From contig NZ_JAUXPI010000020.1 of assembly GCF_030684035.1 (NCBI RefSeq), positions 24,503 to 88,502 on the forward strand: a stretch of 64,000 nt of DNA. Direction: 5' to 3'. Numbering within the stretch: the first letter of the stretch is position 1; each line of letters opens with the position of its first letter. Source of the DNA: Phaeovulum sp. (lineage in GTDB: Bacteria > Pseudomonadota > Alphaproteobacteria > Rhodobacterales > Rhodobacteraceae). The position numbers and the translations under genes are program-made. A model generated the notes under the pieces. The model was given only the letters and a program-made list of their open reading frames with translations, searched no databases and was not told the origin of the DNA. Below are positions 14,845 through 23,741 of the stretch, in pieces.

Positions 14845-16335
14845 ATGAGCGATGTGCGGGTTCTGCGCGATGTCGTGGCCGGAGCAACCCCTGATACCTT
14901 GCCCCATAATGTCGAGGCCGAGCAGCAGCTGCTTGGCGCGATTCTGACCAACAACGACATTTATGACCGCATATCGGCGCTGGTGAAGCCCGAGCATTTC
15001 TTCGAGCCGGTGCATCAGCGCATTTTCGAAGTGGCGCTGGCACGGATTCAGAAAAACGCCCTCGCCAGCCCGGTCACGCTCAAGGCCTATCTTGAAGAGG
15101 ACGAAGGGCTGAAGGCGCTTGGCGGCCCGGCCTATCTGGCGCATCTCGCGGGCACCGCGATTGCGGCCTATGCGGCGCGCGACTATGCGCAGATGATCTA
15201 TGATCTGTCGGTGCGGCGCGAATTGATCCGGCTTGGGCAGGATGTCTCGGCGCGCGCCTCCGAGGTGGCGGTGCATGACGATCCGCGCGAACAGATCGTG
15301 GCCGCCGAGCAGGCACTTTACAAACTTGGCGAGCAAGGCCACGCCGAGCGCGGTTTCGTATCGTTCCTGAAGGCCGCGCATGATGCCGTCAGCATTGCCA
15401 ATGCGGCCTATCAGCGCGGTGGCGGGCTTTCGGGCATTGGCACCGGACTTGCCGATCTTGATCGCAAGCTCGGTGGTCTGCACCCTTCCGACCTCTTGAT
15501 CCTTGCCGGGCGCCCGTCGATGGGCAAGACCGCGCTGGCTACCAACATCGCTTTCAACGTCGCGCGCGCGCACCGCCGGGGCCGCTTGCCCGACGGGACG
15601 GAAGGGTCGGTTCAAGGCGGCGTCGTGGGGTTTTTCAGCCTCGAGATGAGCGCCGAGCAACTCGCCGCCCGGATCCTTTCCGAAGCCTCGGAAGTGCCGT
15701 CGGAGCAGATCCGCCGTGGCGAATTGAGCGAGCACGAATTTCGCCGCTTTGTCGAGGCGGCGAAGGCGCTGGAAACCTGCCCGCTCTATATCGACGATAC
15801 GCCCGCGCTGCCGATCAGCGCGCTGGCGGCGCGCGCGCGGCGGCTCAAGCGTACGCATGGGCTGGATGTGCTGATTGTCGATTACCTGCAACTGGTGCGC
15901 CCCGCCACGGCGCGCGACAGCCGGGTAAACGAGGTTTCGGAAATCACCCAGGGGCTGAAGGCGATCGCCAAGGATCTGGATATTCCGGTGATCGCGCTCA
16001 GCCAGCTCAGCCGCCAGGTCGAGAACCGCGAGGACAAGCGCCCGCAACTGAGCGATCTGCGCGAATCCGGCTCGATCGAACAGGATGCCGATGTGGTGAT
16101 GTTCGTGTTCCGCGAAGAATACTACAAGGAGCGCGAAAAGCCGGGCGAGCACGACCTTGAGGCCACCGCGAAATGGCAGCAGGCGATGGAGCAGGTGCAT
16201 GGCCGCGCCGAGGTGATCATCGGCAAGCAGCGGCACGGGCCAATCGGTTCGGTGATGCTCGCCTTCGAAGGTCAGCTCACCCGGTTTTCGAACCTCGAGC
16301 AGCACCACAGCCCACGCGGCGACGAGAGCTTCTGA
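14845..16335 (+). CDS. dnaB: Replicative DNA helicase
   Basis: The hexameric 5'-3' helicase of the replication fork, 496 residues. The N-terminal DnaB domain ([14 protein letters not shown], about 25-40) recruits primase; the RecA-like domain has Walker [11 protein letters not shown] at about 223-232, [11 protein letters not shown], Walker [11 protein letters not shown], and the QLSRQVE and [15 protein letters not shown] motifs. No intein is visible. AAGGGGG precedes ATG 14845. A TTGTCCACA at 14746-14754, one mismatch from a DnaA box, and TATACA at 14783-14788 lie in the 173-nt leader. A hairpin follows the gene. Confidence 0.96.
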   Translation: MSDVRVLRDVVAGATPDTLPHNVEAEQQLLGAILTNNDIYDRISALVKPEHFFEPVHQRIFEVALARIQKNALASPVTLKAYLEEDEGLKALGGPAYLAHLAGTAIAAYAARDYAQMIYDLSVRRELIRLGQDVSARASEVAVHDDPREQIVAAEQALYKLGEQGHAERGFVSFLKAAHDAVSIANAAYQRGGGLSGIGTGLADLDRKLGGLHPSDLLILAGRPSMGKTALATNIAFNVARAHRRGRLPDGTEGSVQGGVVGFFSLEMSAEQLAARILSEASEVPSEQIRRGELSEHEFRRFVEAAKALETCPLYIDDTPALPISALAARARRLKRTHGLDVLIVDYLQLVRPATARDSRVNEVSEITQGLKAIAKDLDIPVIALSQLSRQVENREDKRPQLSDLRESGSIEQDADVVMFVFREEYYKEREKPGEHDLEATAKWQQAMEQVHGRAEVIIGKQRHGPIGSVMLAFEGQLTRFSNLEQHHSPRGDESF

Positions 16336-16361
16336 GGCGCGGCGCGCATGGCGCGCCTTTC
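16335..16361 (+). terminator. Possible terminator after dnaB
   Basis: Stem AGGCGCG/CGCGCCT (16335-16341 and 16352-16358) with a 10-nt loop, followed by TTTCC (the first T closes the stem). It begins at the last base of the dnaB stop codon. The T-tract is short. Confidence 0.4.
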
Positions 16362-16400
16362 CGCTTGACCTTGACGATCCGGCTGTCACAACGAACCACC

Positions 16401-17450
16401 ATGTCCAGTGCCATTCTCCAGATCGATCTTGACGCGGTGCTTGCCAACTGGCGGGCGCTTGATGCGGCTTCCGGGCCGGCCTGCGAAACCGCGGCAGTGG
16501 TCAAGGCCGATGCCTACGGGCTTGGTGCCGGCCGCGTCGCGCCGGCGCTGGCGCGGGCGGGAGTGCGGCGGTTCTTCGTGGCGCTGGCAGAAGAAGGTGC
16601 AGCGCTGCGCCAGACGCTTGGCGAGGCAGTCGATATATTCGTGCTCTCCGGCCATATGGCGGGCGACACCGAAACGATCGGCGAGCTTGGCCTGACCCCG
16701 ATGCTCAATTCGCTCGATCAGGTGACACGGCATTTCGAGGCACTGCCGGGCGCGCCTTTCGGGGTGCAGCTTGATACCGGCATGAACCGGCTTGGCATGG
16801 AGGCGGGCGAATGGGCCGCGGTCGCGCCGATCGTGCTTGGTGCCGCGCCACGGCTGTTTCTAAGCCACCTTGCCTGTGCTGACGAACCGGAGCACCCGGC
16901 CAATGCCGCGCAACTGACCGAATTTCACCGGCTGACGGATGGCACGGCGGTTCCGCGCTCGCTGGCGGCAACCGGTGGCGTCCTGCTCGGGCGCGACTAT
17001 TGCTTCGATTTGACCCGGCCCGGTATTGGCCTTTACGGCGGCGCGCCCTTTGCCGCTGCACGCCCGGTGGTACGGCTTTCGCTGCCGGTGGTGCAGGTCC
17101 GCGAGGTTCTGGCGGGCGAAACCGTGGGCTATGGCTGCACCTGGCGTGCCGACGAGGACAGCCGCATTGCCACGGTCGCCGCGGGCTATGCCGACGGTCT
17201 CATGCGCACGCTTTCGGGCAAGGGCACGCTTTGGGCCGATGGCACCCCCTGCCCGCTTGTCGGACGGGTCTCGATGGACCTCATCACCGTCGATGTGACC
17301 CATCTGCGCGAGGTGCCCGAGGCTCTCGACATCCTTTGCGCCGAACAGGGCATCGAGGCGCTGGCCAGCGCGGCGGGCACCATCGGCTATGAGGTTCTCA
17401 CCGCGCTCGGCCCCCGCTACGCGCGCCACTACATCGGGGGCGCTGGGTGA
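16401..17450 (+). CDS. alr: Alanine racemase
   Basis: A PLP enzyme that makes D-alanine for peptidoglycan, 349 residues. The PLP lysine is in [12 protein letters not shown] (K35), the substrate-side tyrosine in [11 protein letters not shown], and [14 protein letters not shown] is the conserved barrel/C-domain segment. ATG 16401 is chosen because the product starts as in family members; there is no clear Shine-Dalgarno site, and the longer frame from 16173 overlaps dnaB. Its stop overlaps the GTG start of the mlaE-like gene, so the cell wall gene and lipid transporter genes are co-transcribed. Confidence 0.94.
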   Translation: MSSAILQIDLDAVLANWRALDAASGPACETAAVVKADAYGLGAGRVAPALARAGVRRFFVALAEEGAALRQTLGEAVDIFVLSGHMAGDTETIGELGLTPMLNSLDQVTRHFEALPGAPFGVQLDTGMNRLGMEAGEWAAVAPIVLGAAPRLFLSHLACADEPEHPANAAQLTEFHRLTDGTAVPRSLAATGGVLLGRDYCFDLTRPGIGLYGGAPFAAARPVVRLSLPVVQVREVLAGETVGYGCTWRADEDSRIATVAAGYADGLMRTLSGKGTLWADGTPCPLVGRVSMDLITVDVTHLREVPEALDILCAEQGIEALASAAGTIGYEVLTALGPRYARHYIGGAG

Positions 17451-18229
17451 ACCTGACCCGCCAGCTCGCGCGGCTCGGGCGCGGCGTGCTTGGCGCGGTT
17501 GCCGCCACCGGGCGGGTTGCGCTTTTTGCCGCAGATACCGTAAGCCACGCGCTGCGCCCACCGTTTTACGGGCGCGAGTTCCTGCTTGCGGTGTTGCAGA
17601 TCGGCTGGCTCAGCCTGCCGGTGGTCGGGCTGACCGCGCTGTTCACCGGGGCGGCACTGGCGCTGCAGATCTATGCCGGCGGCGCGCGGTTCAATGCCGA
17701 AAGCGTGGTGCCCTCGATCGTCGCCATCGGCATGACCCGCGAGCTTGGGCCGGTGCTCGGCGGGCTGATGGTGGCGGCACGCGTCGCCTCCTCGATCGCC
17801 GCCGAACTGGGCACGATGAAAGTGACGGAGCAGATCGACGCGCTGGTGACGCTTTCAACCAACCCGCTGAAATACCTCGCGGTTCCCCGCGTCGCCGCGG
17901 CCACGCTGACGGTGCCGGTGCTGGTCGCGGTGGGCGACAGCATCGGCATCATGGGCGGCTGGCTGGTGGGGGTGAACCGGCTCGGTTTCAACTCGGCCAC
18001 CTACCTGCGCAACACCGCCGAGTTTCTCGAGGCCTGGGATGTCGGCTCGGGCCTGATCAAGGGCGCGGTCTTCGGCTTCATCGTGGCGGTGATGGGCTGC
18101 TACCACGGCATGCATTCGGGCCGCGGCGCGATGGGCGTGGGTGCCGCGACCAAATCGGCGGTGGTCGGTGCCTCGGTGCTGATCCTCGCCGCCAACTACC
18201 TGCTGACGGAGGTATTCTTCTCGGCATGA
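17447..18229 (+). CDS. mlaE: MlaE-type lipid ABC transporter permease
   Basis: This inner-membrane permease is of the Mla/Mce lipid transport class, 260 residues with about five to six membrane segments. Conserved family pieces are [40 protein letters not shown] and the C-terminal [17 protein letters not shown]. It probably moves phospholipids between the membranes to keep the outer membrane asymmetric. It starts with GTG overlapping the alr stop and is coupled by ATGA to the ATPase. No mlaD or mlaC follows, so the periplasmic part must be elsewhere or absent. Confidence 0.9.
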   Translation: MNLTRQLARLGRGVLGAVAATGRVALFAADTVSHALRPPFYGREFLLAVLQIGWLSLPVVGLTALFTGAALALQIYAGGARFNAESVVPSIVAIGMTRELGPVLGGLMVAARVASSIAAELGTMKVTEQIDALVTLSTNPLKYLAVPRVAAATLTVPVLVAVGDSIGIMGGWLVGVNRLGFNSATYLRNTAEFLEAWDVGSGLIKGAVFGFIVAVMGCYHGMHSGRGAMGVGAATKSAVVGASVLILAANYLLTEVFFSA

Positions 18230-18972
18230 TCGAGCTTTTGGGCGTGCACAAGGCTTTCGGCACCAACCGGGTGCTGCGCGGGGTCGATCTGCGGGTTACG
18301 CGCGGCACCTCGATGGTGATCATCGGTGGCTCTGGCACCGGCAAATCGGTGCTGCTGAAATGCATTCTCGGGCTCGAGCGCCCCGAGGCGGGCCTGATCC
18401 GCGTCGCGGGGGAAGATGCAAGAAGAGCAGCGCGCGAGGCGTTTCTGGCCCGCTTCGGAATGCTGTTTCAGGGAGGCGCGCTTTTTGACAGCCTGCCGGT
18501 CTGGCAGAATGTTGCCTTTCGCCTGCTGCGCGGGGCGATGAAGCGGCCGCGCGACGCGGCGCGCGCCGTGGCGATCGAAAAACTCCGCCGTGTCGGGCTT
18601 GGGCCAGAGGTGGCAGAGCTTTACCCCGCCGAACTTTCCGGCGGCATGCAAAAGCGCGTCGGCCTTGCCCGTGCCATCGCCGCCGAGCCGGAAATCATCT
18701 TTTTCGACGAACCCACCACCGGGCTCGACCCGATCATGGCCGGGGTCATCAACGAGCTGATCCGCGAGATCGTGGTTGAAATGGGGGCAACGGCAATGAC
18801 CATCACGCATGACATGCGCACCGTGCGTGCGGTCGCCGACACCGTTGCCATGCTCCATGAAGGCACCATACGCTGGGCCGGCTCTGTCGCGGAAATGGAC
18901 GCAACGCCCGACCCTTACGTGCATCAGTTCATTCATGGTCTCGGGCAGGGCCCGATCGCGGCGGTGCGCTGA
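18226..18972 (+). CDS. mlaF: MlaF-type ABC transporter ATPase
   Basis: The ATPase partner of the preceding permease, 248 residues. Walker A is GGSGTGKSVLL (about 34-44), the Q-loop MLFQGGALFDSLPV is typical of the MlaF group, the signature is LSGGMQKRVGLARAI, Walker B is IIFFDEPTTGLD, and the switch histidine is in TITHDM. The ATG overlaps the mlaE stop as ATGA. The downstream PqiA-like gene overlaps its stop by one base, so alr-mlaE-mlaF-pqiA reads as one operon. Confidence 0.94.
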   Translation: MIELLGVHKAFGTNRVLRGVDLRVTRGTSMVIIGGSGTGKSVLLKCILGLERPEAGLIRVAGEDARRAAREAFLARFGMLFQGGALFDSLPVWQNVAFRLLRGAMKRPRDAARAVAIEKLRRVGLGPEVAELYPAELSGGMQKRVGLARAIAAEPEIIFFDEPTTGLDPIMAGVINELIREIVVEMGATAMTITHDMRTVRAVADTVAMLHEGTIRWAGSVAEMDATPDPYVHQFIHGLGQGPIAAVR

Positions 18973-19406
18973 TGCGGGGCTCGCGCTGGCTCAACCTTGC
19001 ACTGCTGGTGCTGTTCCCGGTTTCATGGTTCGCACCGCTCCTGCGCGCGGGTCTGCTGCCGTTCTTCGACCTTGACGCCATTTCGGTAATCTCCGGGCTG
19101 CAGGCGCTCTGGCAAAAAGACGTGGCATTGGCTCTTCTGGTGACCTTCCTTGCGCTGTTCGCGCCCTATGTGAAAACACTGGGTCTGGCGCTGGTGCAAT
19201 TCGATCTTGCCTCGCCGCGGCTGATGCCGGTGCTGCGCGGGCTCGGGCGGCTTGCCATGGCCGACATCTTCCTGATGGCGCTCTACATCGTGCTGGCGAA
19301 AGGGGTCGGTCTGGGCCGCGTCGAAACCGCCTGGGGGCTTTATTTCTTCACCGGCTGCATTCTGGCCAGTCTCGCGCTTTCGCATTTCGGCGCGAAAGAC
19401 CGCTGA
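18972..19406 (+). CDS. PqiA-like half-size membrane protein
   Basis: A 144-residue protein with about four membrane segments (starting WLNLALLVLFPVSWFAPLL, then DVALALLVTFLALFAPYVKTL, MADIFLMALYIVLAKGVGL and LYFFTGCILASLAL). These match one PqiA repeat (LPFF, DISVISGLQALW-like, RLGRLAMADIFLM). PqiA is linked to MCE proteins PqiB/C in lipid transport; full PqiA has two such repeats and zinc-ribbon cysteines, absent here. ATG shares one base with the mlaF stop. It likely works with MlaEF, perhaps in place of a missing subunit; that is inference. Confidence 0.8.
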   Translation: MRGSRWLNLALLVLFPVSWFAPLLRAGLLPFFDLDAISVISGLQALWQKDVALALLVTFLALFAPYVKTLGLALVQFDLASPRLMPVLRGLGRLAMADIFLMALYIVLAKGVGLGRVETAWGLYFFTGCILASLALSHFGAKDR

Positions 19407-19412
19407 CGCGGT

Positions 19413-19446
19413 CTGCCTCCGGCGGAGATATTTCGACTGAAGCAGG
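19413..19446 (+). repeat. Dispersed GGNGATATTT repeat, copy B
   Basis: CTGCCTCCGGCGGAGATATTT then CGACTGAAGCAGG, starting 7 nt after the PqiA-like stop. An inverted partner (copy D) lies at 19581-19605. Confidence 0.7.
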
Positions 19447-19496
19447 CCGGATTTAGCGGGCATTAACCAAAGGCCGGGCATGCTGCTGCTGCGGTA

Positions 19497-19575
19497 CAGG
19501 CGGGGACGCCGATGACCGCCTGAAGCAGGACGCCCCGTTTCCCCGGTCAAGGCCGCCCGAGACGGGGCGTTTTTA
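19497..19575 (+). ncRNA. Orphan structured transcript end, possible sRNA
   Basis: Two hairpins in a row on the plus strand: CAGGCGG/CCGCCTG (19497-19503 with 19516-19522) and the terminator stem at 19530-19570. They lie 90-160 nt beyond the PqiA-like gene and before radA, with no frame of their own. This could be a small RNA or simply the 3' end of the mla operon transcript. No firm promoter was found; the upstream GCGGGCATTAACC stretch is the only AT-richer part. Confidence 0.3.
19530..19575 (+). terminator. Rho-independent terminator upstream of radA
   Basis: ACGCCCCGT (19530-19538) pairs with ACGGGGCGT (19562-19570) across a 23-nt loop that can itself fold, then TTTTA. Confidence 0.7.
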
Positions 19576-19580
19576 TGGAT

Positions 19581-19605
19581 GCTTCAGCGGAAATATCCCC
19601 GGGGG
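19581..19605 (-). repeat. Dispersed GGGGATATTT repeat, copy D (inverted)
   Basis: Minus-strand reading gives CCCCCGGGGATATTTCCGCTGAAGC, the inverted form of copies A-C. It lies about 60 nt upstream of radA. Confidence 0.6.
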
Positions 19606-19663
19606 TGCGGGGGGCGGGCCCCCCGCTCTTGTCGCGCCGGGGCGTTTCGGGCAGGAAGGGCGC

Positions 19664-21031
19664 ATGGCCAAGTCCCCAGCCTCTTTCAGCTGTTCGCAAT
19701 GCGGTGCGGTACACCCCAAATGGGCCGGGCGGTGCGATGCCTGCGGCGGCTGGAACACCCTGGTCGAAGACGCGCCGCTTGCCTCCGGGCCGGGGTCGCG
19801 CACGCTCGGCGGCGCGCGCGGGCGGCGGATAGCCCTGAGCTCGCTTGCAACCGAAGAGGCACCGCCGCCGCGGGCCGGCTCGGGGATGGAAGAGTTCGAC
19901 CGGGTGCTGGGCGGCGGGTTGGTGCCCGCCTCGGCGATCCTTCTGGCCGGGGATCCGGGGATCGGAAAATCGACGTTGCTGCTGCAGGTGGCGGCGAGTT
20001 TCGCGCGGCGCGGGCTTGGCTGTCTTTACATCTCTGGCGAAGAGGCCCCGGCGCAGGTCCGCATGCGTGCATCGCGGCTGGGGCTGAGCGATGCGCCGTT
20101 GCGGCTTGGTGCCGAGACCAGCCTGCGCGACATCCTGACCACGCTTGATGCCGAGCGCCCCGATCTCGCGGTGATCGATTCGATCCAGACGCTTTGGGCC
20201 GACATGGTCGATGCCGCCCCCGGCTCGGTAAGCCAGGTGCGCTCTGCCTGCCACGAATTGGTGAGCTTTGCCAAGAAGCGCGGCACATCGGTCATTCTGG
20301 TCGGGCATGTGACCAAGGAAGGCCAGATTGCCGGGCCGCGGGTGGTCGAGCATATGGTCGATACCGTGCTTTATTTCGAGGGCGAGCGCGGGCACCAGTT
20401 CCGCATTCTGCGGGCGGTGAAGAACCGTTTCGGACCGGCCGACGAAATCGGCGTGTTCGAGATGACCGGTGCCGGGCTGGCCGAGGTGCCCAACCCCTCG
20501 GCGCTGTTCCTTTCAGAGCGCGGCCAGTCGGCACCGGGGTCGGCGGTATTCGCCGGGATCGAGGGATCGCGCCCGGTGCTGACCGAGATCCAGGCGCTGG
20601 TGGCCCCCTCGACTCTTGCGACCCCGCGGCGCACCGTAGTCGGGCTTGATCCGGGGCGGGTTTCGACGATTCTGGCGGTGCTTGAAAGCCGCTGCGCCAT
20701 TCCCTTCACCGGGCTTGACGTGTTCCTCAACGTCGCCGGTGGCATGCGGGTGATCGAGCCTGCCGCTGATCTGGCACTTGCCGCGGCGCTTTTGAGCGCG
20801 CGCGAAGATGTGGCTTTGCCAGCGGATATGGTGATTTTCGGCGAAATCAGCCTGTCGGGGGCGCTGCGGCCGGTCGGGCAAGCGGAAAACAGGTTGAAAG
20901 AAGCGCAAAAACTTGGTTTTTCACAGGCTGTTGCGCCGGAGCGGACCAAGGCCGAACCGGGCGAAGGAATGCGCTTGCGCAAACTGCCCGATCTGGTGAC
21001 TTTCGTGGGCGAGATGTTCGGGGCGGGCTAA
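19664..21031 (+). CDS. radA: DNA repair/recombination protein RadA (Sms)
   Basis: A DnaB-like branch-migration helicase that helps RecA, 455 residues. The N-terminal zinc finger has CSQC and CDAC around residues 10-27, the RecA-type core has Walker A GDPGIGKST and the RadA-specific KNRFG motif in VKNRFGPADEIGVFEM, and the C-terminus is Lon-like (VFLNVAGGMRV ... DMVIFGEISLSGALRPV). GGAAGGGCGC precedes ATG 19664. It probably forms an operon with the CvpA and purF genes that follow. Confidence 0.95.
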   Translation: MAKSPASFSCSQCGAVHPKWAGRCDACGGWNTLVEDAPLASGPGSRTLGGARGRRIALSSLATEEAPPPRAGSGMEEFDRVLGGGLVPASAILLAGDPGIGKSTLLLQVAASFARRGLGCLYISGEEAPAQVRMRASRLGLSDAPLRLGAETSLRDILTTLDAERPDLAVIDSIQTLWADMVDAAPGSVSQVRSACHELVSFAKKRGTSVILVGHVTKEGQIAGPRVVEHMVDTVLYFEGERGHQFRILRAVKNRFGPADEIGVFEMTGAGLAEVPNPSALFLSERGQSAPGSAVFAGIEGSRPVLTEIQALVAPSTLATPRRTVVGLDPGRVSTILAVLESRCAIPFTGLDVFLNVAGGMRVIEPAADLALAAALLSAREDVALPADMVIFGEISLSGALRPVGQAENRLKEAQKLGFSQAVAPERTKAEPGEGMRLRKLPDLVTFVGEMFGAG

Positions 21032-21053
21032 GCCCCGCGTTGGAAGGGATAAC

Positions 21054-21617
21054 ATGGACGGCTTCACTTTCATCGACGCCATTGTGGCCGTCATCATCCT
21101 TCTGTCGGCGATCCTTGCCTATAGCCGCGGTCTGGTGCGCGAGGGCCTTGCCATTGCGGGCTGGATTGCGGCGGCGGTGCTTGCCTACATGTTCGCCCCG
21201 GCGGCGCGACCGCTGATTGCGCAGGTGCCGGTGATCGACAAGTTCCTTGGCGACAGCTGCGAGCTCGCGACAATTGGCGGCTTTGCCACGGTTTTCGCGC
21301 TGGCGCTGATCGTGTTCTCGATCATCACGCCGCTTTTCGCCTCGGTGGTGCAGCGCTCGGCGCTTGGCGGCATCGATCAGGGCCTTGGCTTCCTGTTCGG
21401 GGTGGCGCGCGGCGTGGTGCTGGTGGCGGTGGCTTTCGTGGTTTTTGACCGGGTGGTGGTGGACCGTACCTTCCCGGTGGTGGATGATTCGCGCTCGGCA
21501 CAGATATTCGCCTCGGTGCAGGCGAGCCTTGATTCCGAGATGCCGACAGACGCCCCCGGCTGGGTGGTGCAGCGTTTCGAGGCGCTGGTTGCGGCCTGCC
21601 CGGCACCGGTCAACTGA
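21054..21617 (+). CDS. cvpA: CvpA family membrane protein
   Basis: A 187-residue inner-membrane protein with about four membrane segments (FIDAIVAVIILLSAILAYSRG at the start is diagnostic). CvpA is needed for colicin V export in E. coli and more generally for envelope homeostasis; its molecular role is unsettled. It lies 22 nt after radA with GGAAGG upstream. The location directly before purF is conserved widely in proteobacteria. The hydrophilic C-terminal ~50 residues contain a PTDAPGWVVQRFEALV segment likely on one side of the membrane. Confidence 0.9.
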   Translation: MDGFTFIDAIVAVIILLSAILAYSRGLVREGLAIAGWIAAAVLAYMFAPAARPLIAQVPVIDKFLGDSCELATIGGFATVFALALIVFSIITPLFASVVQRSALGGIDQGLGFLFGVARGVVLVAVAFVVFDRVVVDRTFPVVDDSRSAQIFASVQASLDSEMPTDAPGWVVQRFEALVAACPAPVN

Positions 21618-21680
21618 GATCGCGCCCGAGGTATCGCCGCGCGGCCCGGATTGTAGCGACGCGAGGGCGTGACAGCCCCG

Positions 21681-21716
21681 CCGTTTGGCTCTAAACGAAC
21701 CGCACAGCCAAAACGG
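21681..21716 (+). promoter_or_regulatory. Inverted repeat in the purF leader
   Basis: CCGTTTGGCT (21681-21690) and AGCCAAAACGG (21706-21716) are inverted copies with one base bulged, 14 nt upstream of the purF ATG. It may be an operator or leader hairpin; no regulator can be named. Confidence 0.35.
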
Positions 21717-21729
21717 ATTCGGACCCTTC

Positions 21730-23193
21730 ATGCAGCGCCAGCCCCGCCACCCATTCGACGCCGACAGATTGCACGAGGAATGCGGGGTATTCGGGGTGAT
21801 CGGGGTGGCGGAGGCGGCTAACTTCGTCGCCCTCGGGATGCACGCCTTGCAGCATCGCGGCCAGGAGGCGGGGGGCATCGTTTCTTACGACCCGGTAAGC
21901 GGCTTCAACTCTGCCCGCCGGTTCGGCTATGTGCGCGACAGTTTCACCAAGGCGAGCCTGATGGAAACGCTGCCGGGCGATCTGGCGATCGGCCATGTGC
22001 GCTATTCCACCGCCGGGTCGAAAGGCAGCACGGCGATCCGCGACGTGCAGCCGTTTTTTGGTGAATTCTCGATGGGCGGCTGCGCCATTGCGCATAACGG
22101 CAACCTGACCAACGCCACCGCCCTGCGCCGCGAGCTGATCGAACGCGGTTCCATCTTCCAGTCCTCGTCCGACAGCGAATGCATCATCCATCTGATGGCG
22201 CGCTCGATCCAGCGCACGCTATCGGAGCGCATCAAGGATGCCTTGCGCCGCGTCGAGGGTGCATTTTCCATTGTCGCGATGACCCGCACCAAGCTTATCG
22301 GCGTGCGTGATGCGCTTGGGGTGCGCCCGCTGGTGCTCGGGCGCTTGGGCGAAGATGGCTATGTGCTTTCATCGGAAACCTGCGGGCTGGACATCATCGG
22401 CGCGGAGTTCCTGCGCGAGATCGAACCGGGCGAGATGGTGGTGATCTCGAAAGGCAAGATCGAAAGCACGCGGCCCTTCGGGGTGCCGCAAAGCCGTTTC
22501 TGCATTTTCGAGCACGTCTATTTCAGCCGCCCCGATTCAATCATCGGCGGCCGTTCGGTCTATGAAACCCGCCGCCAGATCGGGGTGGAACTGGCGCGCG
22601 AGGCACCGGTTGATGCCGATCTGGTCTGCCCGGTGCCCGACAGTGGCACCCCCGCGGCGATCGGCTTCGCGCATGAATCCGGCATTCCCTACGGCATGGG
22701 GATCATCCGCAATCAATACATGGGGCGCACCTTCATCGAGCCGACCGAGAGCATCCGCAACATGGGGGTGCGGCTCAAGCTCAATGTCAACCGCGCGCTG
22801 GTCAAGGGCAAGCGGGTGGTTCTGGTTGATGATTCGGTGGTGCGCGGCACCACCAGCCGCAAGATCAAGGACATGATCCTGGATGCGGGTGCCGCCGAGG
22901 TGCATTTTCGCATCGCCTCGCCGCCCACCCGCTGGCCCTGCTTTTACGGTGTCGATACGCCCGAGCGCAGCAAGCTGCTGGCCGCCAACATGACCGAAGA
23001 GCAGATGCGGGTCTGGATCGGCGTTGACAGCCTGCGCTTTGTCTCGCTCGACGGGCTATATCGCGCGGTGGGTGAAACCGGCGGCCGCGATGTCGCGCGG
23101 CCACAATATTGCGATGCCTGTTTTACCGGCGAATACCCGGTGCTGCCCGCCGATCAGATCGAGGCCGGTTTCAAGATGGCAGAGGCCAAGTGA
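21730..23193 (+). CDS. purF: Amidophosphoribosyltransferase
   Basis: The first committed enzyme of purine synthesis, 487 residues from ATG 21730. A short propeptide precedes the glutaminase nucleophile cysteine in EECGVFG. IGHVRYSTAGS and NGNLTNA are the glutaminase segments and VVLVDDSVVRGTTS is the PRPP loop. Family members with a 4Fe-4S cluster have extra cysteines; CDACF near the C-terminus (PQYCDACFTG) fits that regulatory type. The alternative start at 21685 (TTG) is less likely. It overlaps the next small ORF by GTGA. Confidence 0.95.
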   Translation: MQRQPRHPFDADRLHEECGVFGVIGVAEAANFVALGMHALQHRGQEAGGIVSYDPVSGFNSARRFGYVRDSFTKASLMETLPGDLAIGHVRYSTAGSKGSTAIRDVQPFFGEFSMGGCAIAHNGNLTNATALRRELIERGSIFQSSSDSECIIHLMARSIQRTLSERIKDALRRVEGAFSIVAMTRTKLIGVRDALGVRPLVLGRLGEDGYVLSSETCGLDIIGAEFLREIEPGEMVVISKGKIESTRPFGVPQSRFCIFEHVYFSRPDSIIGGRSVYETRRQIGVELAREAPVDADLVCPVPDSGTPAAIGFAHESGIPYGMGIIRNQYMGRTFIEPTESIRNMGVRLKLNVNRALVKGKRVVLVDDSVVRGTTSRKIKDMILDAGAAEVHFRIASPPTRWPCFYGVDTPERSKLLAANMTEEQMRVWIGVDSLRFVSLDGLYRAVGETGGRDVARPQYCDACFTGEYPVLPADQIEAGFKMAEAK

Positions 23194-23357
23194 ACGACGC
23201 GGCCGATACACCGGAGCGCTATCTTGCGCGCCTGCCCGCGCCAGAGCGCGCGGGCTTCAAGACCTCGAAAAGCGGGGTTCTGTTCACCCCGGAGCAGCCG
23301 CTGCCAGATGCGCTCGTGCACCAGATCCTCGCGCTGCGGCTGGCCGAGATCGGCTAA
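23190..23357 (+). CDS. Short DUF1801/YdhG-like protein, internally shortened
   Basis: A 55-residue frame that starts with GTG overlapping the purF stop. The first part (ERYLARLPAPERAGF) matches the N-terminal helix of YdhG/DUF1801 proteins. The rest (KTSKSGVLFTPEQPLPDALVHQILALRLAEI) matches their C-terminal KTGKGS-type strand and PLP-D-L helix. About 60 middle residues of the family are missing. It may be a decayed gene that stayed in frame, or a minimal protein still translated through coupling to purF. It meets the zapA end at 23361, tail to tail. Confidence 0.45.
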   Translation: MNDAADTPERYLARLPAPERAGFKTSKSGVLFTPEQPLPDALVHQILALRLAEIG

Positions 23358-23360
23358 GGG

Positions 23361-23741
23361 TCAGGCGGTCATCTCGTCAATCCGGTCGGCCAGCGCTTCG
23401 GTCTGCGCGGCGATCTCGGCAAAGGTATCGGTGACAATTTCCGGGATGACCGGCACTTCCACCCGCAGCGGGCTGGCCAAGGCTTCCGCCAGCGCCGCCT
23501 CGGCAGCCTCGGCGCGCTCCTGCGCCTCGCGCAGCTGGTCGTCATAACCCGCGGTCTTGTCGGCGAGCATCAGCCCGGCCATCAGCAGCATCCGCGCCTC
23601 CGGCAGGCGGCCCATCTGGGCCTGCAGAACTTCGGCCTCGGCCCCAAGAAGCGCCGCCGCCGAATGCAGGAAATGTTCTTCGCCGTCCTGGCAGGCAACC
23701 TCGAAACTGCGGCCGCCGATTTCGATGCGAACCTCAGGCAT
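23361..23741 (-). CDS. zapA: Cell division protein ZapA
   Basis: A 126-residue cytoplasmic protein that bundles FtsZ filaments at the division site. The N-terminal strand-turn-strand (VRIEIGGRSFEVACQDGEE) and the LMLADKTAGYDDQL helix are typical, followed by a long Ala/Glu coiled coil. ATG 23741 with GGAGG nearby is the start; it overlaps the end of the upstream coiled-coil gene by 8 nt. The last ~40 residues (VEVPVIPEIVTDTFAEIAAQTEALADRI) extend beyond the core. 6S RNA often lies beside zapA, but nothing like it fits the 3-nt gap here. Confidence 0.88.
   Translation of the reverse strand: MPEVRIEIGGRSFEVACQDGEEHFLHSAAALLGAEAEVLQAQMGRLPEARMLLMAGLMLADKTAGYDDQLREAQERAEAAEAALAEALASPLRVEVPVIPEIVTDTFAEIAAQTEALADRIDEMTA

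Noticed and set aside
23340..23370. 6S RNA beside zapA
   Set aside because: Only 3 nt separate the zapA end and the preceding small frame; nothing that long fits.
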